NCBI GenBank assembly: GCA_029721515.1
Contig: CM056558.1
Location: 17,577,240-17,641,239, forward strand
DNA: 64,000 nucleotides
From: Synanceia verrucosa
Taxonomy: Eukaryota > Chordata > Actinopteri > Perciformes > Synanceiidae
Direction of reading: 5' to 3'
In this document: positions 58,400-64,000 of the stretch, piece after piece
Numbering within the stretch: the stretch's first letter is position 1
Layout: each line of letters opens with the position of its first letter
The notes under the pieces: model-generated
Told to the model about the DNA's origin: nothing
Databases searched by the model: none
What the model saw: the letters and a program-made list of their open reading frames with translations, nothing else
Translations under genes and position numbers: made by a program

Positions 58400-61300
58400 C
58401 TGTATGAAACGCACGCCGGGGGGTTCCATTAATGACAACGTAAACCTCTCTATGGCAACAGTAAACACTCTGCAGTAACAGTGCACCAGTGTGTGGTGAC
58501 ATTGTTTAAAGTGAAATGACACACATCGAGGAGTGAAGTGAGATGAAAGGGTCGAACAAGCACAAGGCTCTCGGTCAGCTGTTTGTTTGTGTCCCACAGC
58601 GTTCAAAATCTTTTTCACTGTACGGAAATAAATTTTATTGCATACTCTCATAGTGATGTCAAGGTTAACCACAGTGGTCTTCATGCCAAAAATGACAAGG
58701 AGCATGAGGAAAACACAAATGAATTGAAAATGATTGAGGTAAAAATGGCATATTGTACTGTAATGTGAAGCCACTTTCATTGGATTTGTCATCTTTTAAC
58801 AAAAAAGTATAATACAGTCAGCAAACAAGAGGTAAATATATGTGTGCAAGAGCATGAAACATGATGACGCCTACTGATATTTCTAAAAAACAACATATTG
58901 ACACATCTAAAGCTAAAAGAATATAGTGCCTGACTAATCTACAGCCAAACCAGTTGTTGTGCAAATGATTTATAGGATGCTGTTAAGTGCTTAAGTGCTA
59001 AATGAATGACCCAATCTCATCACAGAACCTTGATTACTTTAGATTAGGACCCTGTTCATCAGACTGAGCAGTCTGTGCCTGCAGGATGGTGTGGGCGACG
59101 AGGAGAGAACATCAAGCACATAAAATTGTAGCTCTGTGCCAAACATGACATTCAGGGCTCTGAAATTCAATTCTTGTTTTAGGCTAGTTGTTTTAACAAC
59201 AGTCTTAACAGATGCTTTCTTTTTTATCCAGATTTTAGTAAAGCACAAAAACATTATTCCATATTGTAACTACAAAGTGCAAACTTTTTACATTTGGGCA
59301 GATTCTGGCACAATAATGCTTTGTGTTTGTTTTCTCCCTCATCTCTCACATCACCCCGCATCTCGTCCTTCTGTCTTTGTCTTGATCTGTTTGTTCCTAC
59401 CTGAGCCAAAAATGCAAGGTTTGCTTCAGGCAGCTGTGCTAGCTATCTAAAAGCAGCAACAACAGTGTTTCACAAATACTTCAGATTGACACCTGTCAAA
59501 AAGTAGTTACAGTATTCTGTTTCTGTCATTCATTCAACAGATTATTTTAATCTGAACCATGATGTTTTGACCAGAAATAGGTTTGTTTCTTAAACAAAAT
59601 CATTCTGTTGGATATCTTCTCTGTATCTGTACATTTAGCATCTGTTATTGTTTCTTGTTTTTTCATAAATGATTAATATCTGATGTGCCTTTCTGAGTGA
59701 AGGCTCTTGGCTGCGTTTGCAGTCACTTTTAATGTCTGTTGGATGGAATTTGTGATCACTGGTAGTTGGTGGCTTCAAACTGGATAGGATGGGCAGAAAA
59801 GAATATAACGTCTTTTGAGACTTTGAAGACTTCTTAAGCCTGCTCTGTCTTAACTGAAAGAACAGATATAAATAACACTGTGGACAAAAACAACTGTGAA
59901 ATTGTCTTATTTTCTTGGCACAGATCAGTTTATTTATTGCATGACCACAAACGAGTGGTTAGTAATATAACAAAGAAACACCTTTTACCACTGCCTAACC
60001 CAGCTTTAAAGAATCACTGTTTCTGGGAACATATCTTACTTTATTCCTTTATGTTTTACTAGAAGGTGCTTTTTTGTCCACTTTATAAATCATTCATGTG
60101 AGGTTTGCATTAAATTAGAATACATTCCACTGGCCTCAAGGCAGACATTTTTTTTTATTATTATTATTTTGACAGTTTGATGTATTTTGTTTTGTCATGT
60201 TCTGTACACTGCTCATCACATTCCACTACAGGGCGAAAGGGAATAAAATTGTTGTCAAAACATTTTCTGATATTATTATTTTGTTTTGAATTGGAACTTT
60301 TGTGTGCGTCCCTTAAACTGCCACTCTCTTGGTTGTACTTAGGCATTATCACAACATCAGCTTTTCTTTTCTTATCCAAAGGTGGTAATTTCTTAACAAT
60401 ATGTGCCCAAGCTGTGCTCCCTGTCATCTTGATAGTTTTGAAAAGTTATTCACTAACAATGTCAGATAATGAGCAATGAATTCTAACTACAGAGGAAGTT
60501 TGCAAATAAAAACCTTTGAACAAGAATACTGATTGTACAGCCGTGATAAGTGTAGTTTGCATATATTTTTTTTTGTCTGATGAGATGTACTTAGCCTTTT
60601 GAGATGAATACTGCTGCACTACTTTGTCAGCAAATATTGTTCAAACTAAGCATCATTGAGCAAACTCCTCTGGGGCTTTTATATTCAGAATCAGCACAAG
60701 TGATTTATTCCTATATCTAGGGTCATCCAGTTTTCCAACTTGCATCAGGAGTTTACCGCTTTTAAAACTTTTAACAAATGAAGGTGGTCACGAGTGGTGC
60801 ATCTGCCTTACTGATGATGAACAGAGAGTGGAGACTATTACATACATACTGAAATGACTGAATTCACAGCAGTCTTTTTAGTCATTACCGTTCAGTCTTT
60901 TGCAATATTTGAGCAACAAGTAGAATGTTGTGTGGTTGATAAACTCCTGTCACACAAAAATGGCGATAAAATGTGATTTGATTTTAAAGCCACATTGAAA
61001 CGTTGAAAATAAAAACAATATTCCAAAACAACTACAGCAATGTCCACAAATGCTATGGTGATGAAAAGGCTGCTGTCAGTAATGCAGCATCCATTGTCAT
61101 CAGCTAGTACGAGAGGCAAGGGAGAGGTTTGTCCATTCTGGAAACTTCAGTGGAGAGATTTTGCATTAACAATGTTAACTTGGTGTTCACTTCTTTGTTT
61201 CAAAATGTACAATGGTGTGTTTTTATTATTTAAAGTTGTACCCTCCAAAAGACTCAAGACAATAATAAATACTGTACACTAATGATGTCAGTCATTTTGA

Positions 61301-63800
61301 CATGATGTAAAAAAGAGTGAAAGACAGAAATAAAGAATAAGAATAGAAAATGCAACATCTGTAACATTACACTCTTCCCACAACAAAACCACACAACATC
61401 ATGTTCATGCTGTACACTGTTAAACACATTTAATACATCAGATTTTTTTTCTTTTTTTTATATTACTCCTCTGGCTTTAAATTTTCTGATCATGGTCAAT
61501 AAAGTCACTCAGAGTCACTGATCTCAAATCCTGCACTTTTTAACGCTTCAGTCATTGAAAAAAATAAAATACTATTAAAAAAAAAAAATAAAATAAACCA
61601 CTGCAGGTAAAGCCAGCGATTACCTTTTTTATGACAACACAATAGCAAAAGCAATTTATTCTACAGGTTTGAGTGTATAAAGTATGTTCAAAGTTTTTGT
61701 AATTAAGTTCAAAACTGTTAGTTTGTTCTCAGAAATGTCAAAATACCTCTTGGAATGTTTTTTTAAAAATCTGCCTGCACACTGGTCTAAACCTCCTGAA
61801 CTGATACACAACATTGCTCCTGCTATTATTTTTTTTTCTTTTTTTATTATGAAACTTCTGTAGTTGCTTGACTGCCCTAACTGCCTCATGAATTGGGACT
61901 ATGAATACAGGATGGGCACATTAATATCAAATGATAAGTTTTTATTCCTCAGTTGATTCATGACGTAGCGTGAACACAAAGGCCATGCTTCCAGAAATCT
62001 ACGGAATCATCTCAGGTAGTTTAGAGAAAACACAAATTGCCATCCTCCTGTCCTCTGCGGTTTCTTTGCATGCTTCTCAGCCCTAGAGAATTTCCAATTC
62101 ACTCCCCCTTCCGGGGCCTATTTTTCATCTTCATTTCACAGCTGCAGCATCAAAGGTAGTTTTTCTGTGTCCATTAAGCTGTTAATGCTGAGGAAACAGT
62201 CCATTCACAGCAATGTCCCCTCCACTGTGAATTACCTCCAACCTTTCTCTGCTGGACAGCCCTACCGCTGTGATTTCTGGAGTTGAAAGGTGCAGACTTA
62301 ACAGGCTCTTCCTCGAGTCTCAACGACCTCCCCTTCAAAAAAAAGGGGTGGGGTGGGGTCATTGGATTTGACACCTTGGTCTTGATAAAAGAGAACAACT
62401 TCCCTGGCAGTGTGCGGGATTTGATGTACAAGAAAGTAGTCTTTAGTGGACTTTCTTTTGCCTTTAAAAGCAGCCGGTGAGATCTGTTTGTGCTAAAATG
62501 AAAAGAAAGAAGGCAACATCTTAAACCCAGAGATTTTTGTGTGATATTAACGATTTTTCAACATGCTGATAATTCCATGTGTGAAAAGCTCAGCAACCTA
62601 ATCAGAAATCATTGTTGTTGACATTAAAAATAGACCATATTCCATCAGCCTCGCTAGCAGAGAGAAAAACACTGACAGTGTTTTTTTAAGAGTTAGGCTA
62701 AATGTGTGCTAATGCAAGGCTTTCACTGAAGAATACATGTGTTGTGTTTTATTCACAAAGAGGTGACAAATCCTTTTTTCCAAATTCAACAGAAAACACA
62801 ATGTTGCAGCAGGGTGAACACACTGATCCTCAAGTGAGAGCGTAATTATGCCAAATAATGTGCAATCATGCCAAGCTCCTTTCTCCCTCTGTCTCTCCCC
62901 TTAAAACCATCCCAAATCAGTTTTCTATGAATGTGTAATTATTTTTTGCTGCAGTTAAAAAAAAAAGAAAGAAAGAAAGAAAAACAATCATGCAATTTGC
63001 TTCCTCGTTCGGAGACGGCATATGGCATCTGAAAGCACAGTTTGTGTCAGCAGCCAGCATTGTCACAAAACATTTGTGTTTCTTCCTTCACTGTGGTCTC
63101 CAGTGCTTGTGAAGGAATGATAACAAAACTGTCTTTTTTCTTACTATGAGGGGAATGTGTGTTCAATCAATTTGAAATAATGCACTCTTTATGGAGCTGA
63201 GGTGGTTGTGTTTGATATTGTAGCATTTGATAACAGCTCTCTTGACTTAAGTTGAACCTGAAGTGTGTACAGTACATTGTGATGAGTAAATGTAACTTAC
63301 ATGAAAATATGTCAGGTCTGAATTTTACCATGCTGTAGCATTTGAGGACTCATCACTCATCCAACCAATATCAGTTTGTGGCAATTTTCGATAGAGTGCA
63401 CACCAAAAGGATCACTGATAAGATATGGGCACATGTCAGGAGAAAATCTCTAACAGCAGTAGCTTATCTAGACAGGATCTGTCAGAATCTGAAAAAGACG
63501 TGACAGCAGGAAAAGCAACGCTGGACTGGTGTGCATCAAATATAATCAAATGAAATCCTGTCACCAAAAGTGCATATTCTCATCAATCTCATAATGTTGG
63601 CAATATAATAAAGTCAGTGATAACGAAACCCTGTGGGATCTCTATTCTTCCCTGTGTGGAGAATATAAAAGAAGTGCTCAATGACTTTGCTGTTGATATG
63701 ATCTTTTCTGTTGCTTTCCTTTAAAGGATACATTTTCATTGTAGTGTTTCAAGGAATGACCTTGTTGTGTATTGCCTTCATTACAGTTTTGACATTGATA
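58400..63800. other. No gene seen
   Basis: AT-rich DNA with T-runs near 60143, 60568, 61442 and 61830. A G/C-rich hairpin-like stretch (CCTCCCCTTC, A-run, GGGGTGGGGTGGGG) is at about 62324-62360. Short open frames on both strands have no recognisable domain. Confidence 0.45.
62957..62983. repeat. (AAAG)n microsatellite
   Basis: An A-run passing into about four GAAA units. Confidence 0.9.
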
Positions 63801-63805
63801 ACCAG

Positions 63806-64000
63806 GTACATCTATCCATTTTCTACCACTTATCCTCATAGAGGGGGCGCTGGAGCCTATCCCAGCTGTCTTAGGGTGAAAGGCAGAGTACACCCTAGAC
63901 AAGTCACCAGTTCATCACAGGGCGCGTAGAGAGACAACCACTCACACATTCACATCTACGGTCAGTTTAAATTAGCCAATTAACCTAATCCCCATGCATG
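63806..64000 (+). mobile_element. Abundant teleost interspersed repeat, runs off right edge
   Basis: ATCTATCCATTTTCTACCAC, GGGGGCGCTGGAGCCTATCC then CAGCTGTC, CAGAGTACACCCTAGACAAG, and CAATTAACCTAATCCCCATG then CATG are the successive landmarks of a repeat found throughout fish genomes, normally followed by TCTTTGGACTGTGGGAGGAA beyond this edge. I cannot name its class. The left end near 63806 is approximate. Confidence 0.75.

Noticed and set aside
58352..58792. 146-codon minus-strand ORF
   Set aside because: Cys/His/Phe-rich noise-like composition; only the overlapping shorter frame at 58198-58389 looked protein-like.

Overview
This window looks like AT-rich, gene-poor DNA from a teleost fish, most likely a percomorph. 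I infer this from the repeats: two tRNA-derived SINEs, Tc1-type transposon remnants with the degenerate transposase of fish Tc1 elements, hAT-like miniature elements, several retroelement 3' tails familiar from fish genomes, a 5' non-LTR retrotransposon fragment, and long AT, GT and AAAG microsatellites. Nothing looks bacterial or viral. No rRNA gene, functional tRNA gene or CRISPR array was seen. All family names are from memory; no database search was possible.

Layout. Bases 1-962 hold the 5' part of a broken non-LTR retrotransposon on the minus strand, running off the left edge. Pointing away from it is an intronless 417-codon coiled-coil reading frame (1149-2402), with a TATA-like box just upstream. 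Its coding similarity continues past a premature stop and a frame change to about 2730, then passes into a 27-bp tandem repeat that partly encodes an acidic nonapeptide. From 3 kb to 32 kb I see no convincing protein gene, only repeats, microsatellites and a few stretches that resemble conserved non-coding (enhancer-like) DNA. At 32.2-33.4 kb the minus strand carries what looks like the 3' part of a compact spliced gene or pseudogene: three good exon candidates and one weaker one, separated by introns of about 150-190 bp. The splice acceptor of its first recognisable exon seems to lie inside an old SINE or LINE tail.

From 34 kb to the right edge the window is again repeats: a roughly 630-bp hAT-like element at 34.0 kb with a shorter relative at 21.5 kb; a 304-bp terminal-inverted-repeat element with a 7-bp target-site duplication at 38.17 kb; a SINE at 39.9 kb split by a smaller inverted-repeat element; a repeat present three times (16 kb, 39.7 kb, 46.4 kb); a GGGGAC-rich repeat present twice (43.5 kb, 55.0 kb); a second Tc1 fragment at 57.9 kb; and an abundant fish repeat running off the right edge. 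Long gaps with no gene are listed so that their emptiness is explicit.

The genes do not form an evident pathway. The points that most deserve checking are the coiled-coil reading frame with its in-frame minisatellite, and the minus-strand spliced gene at 32-33 kb. Neither was recognised as a named family.
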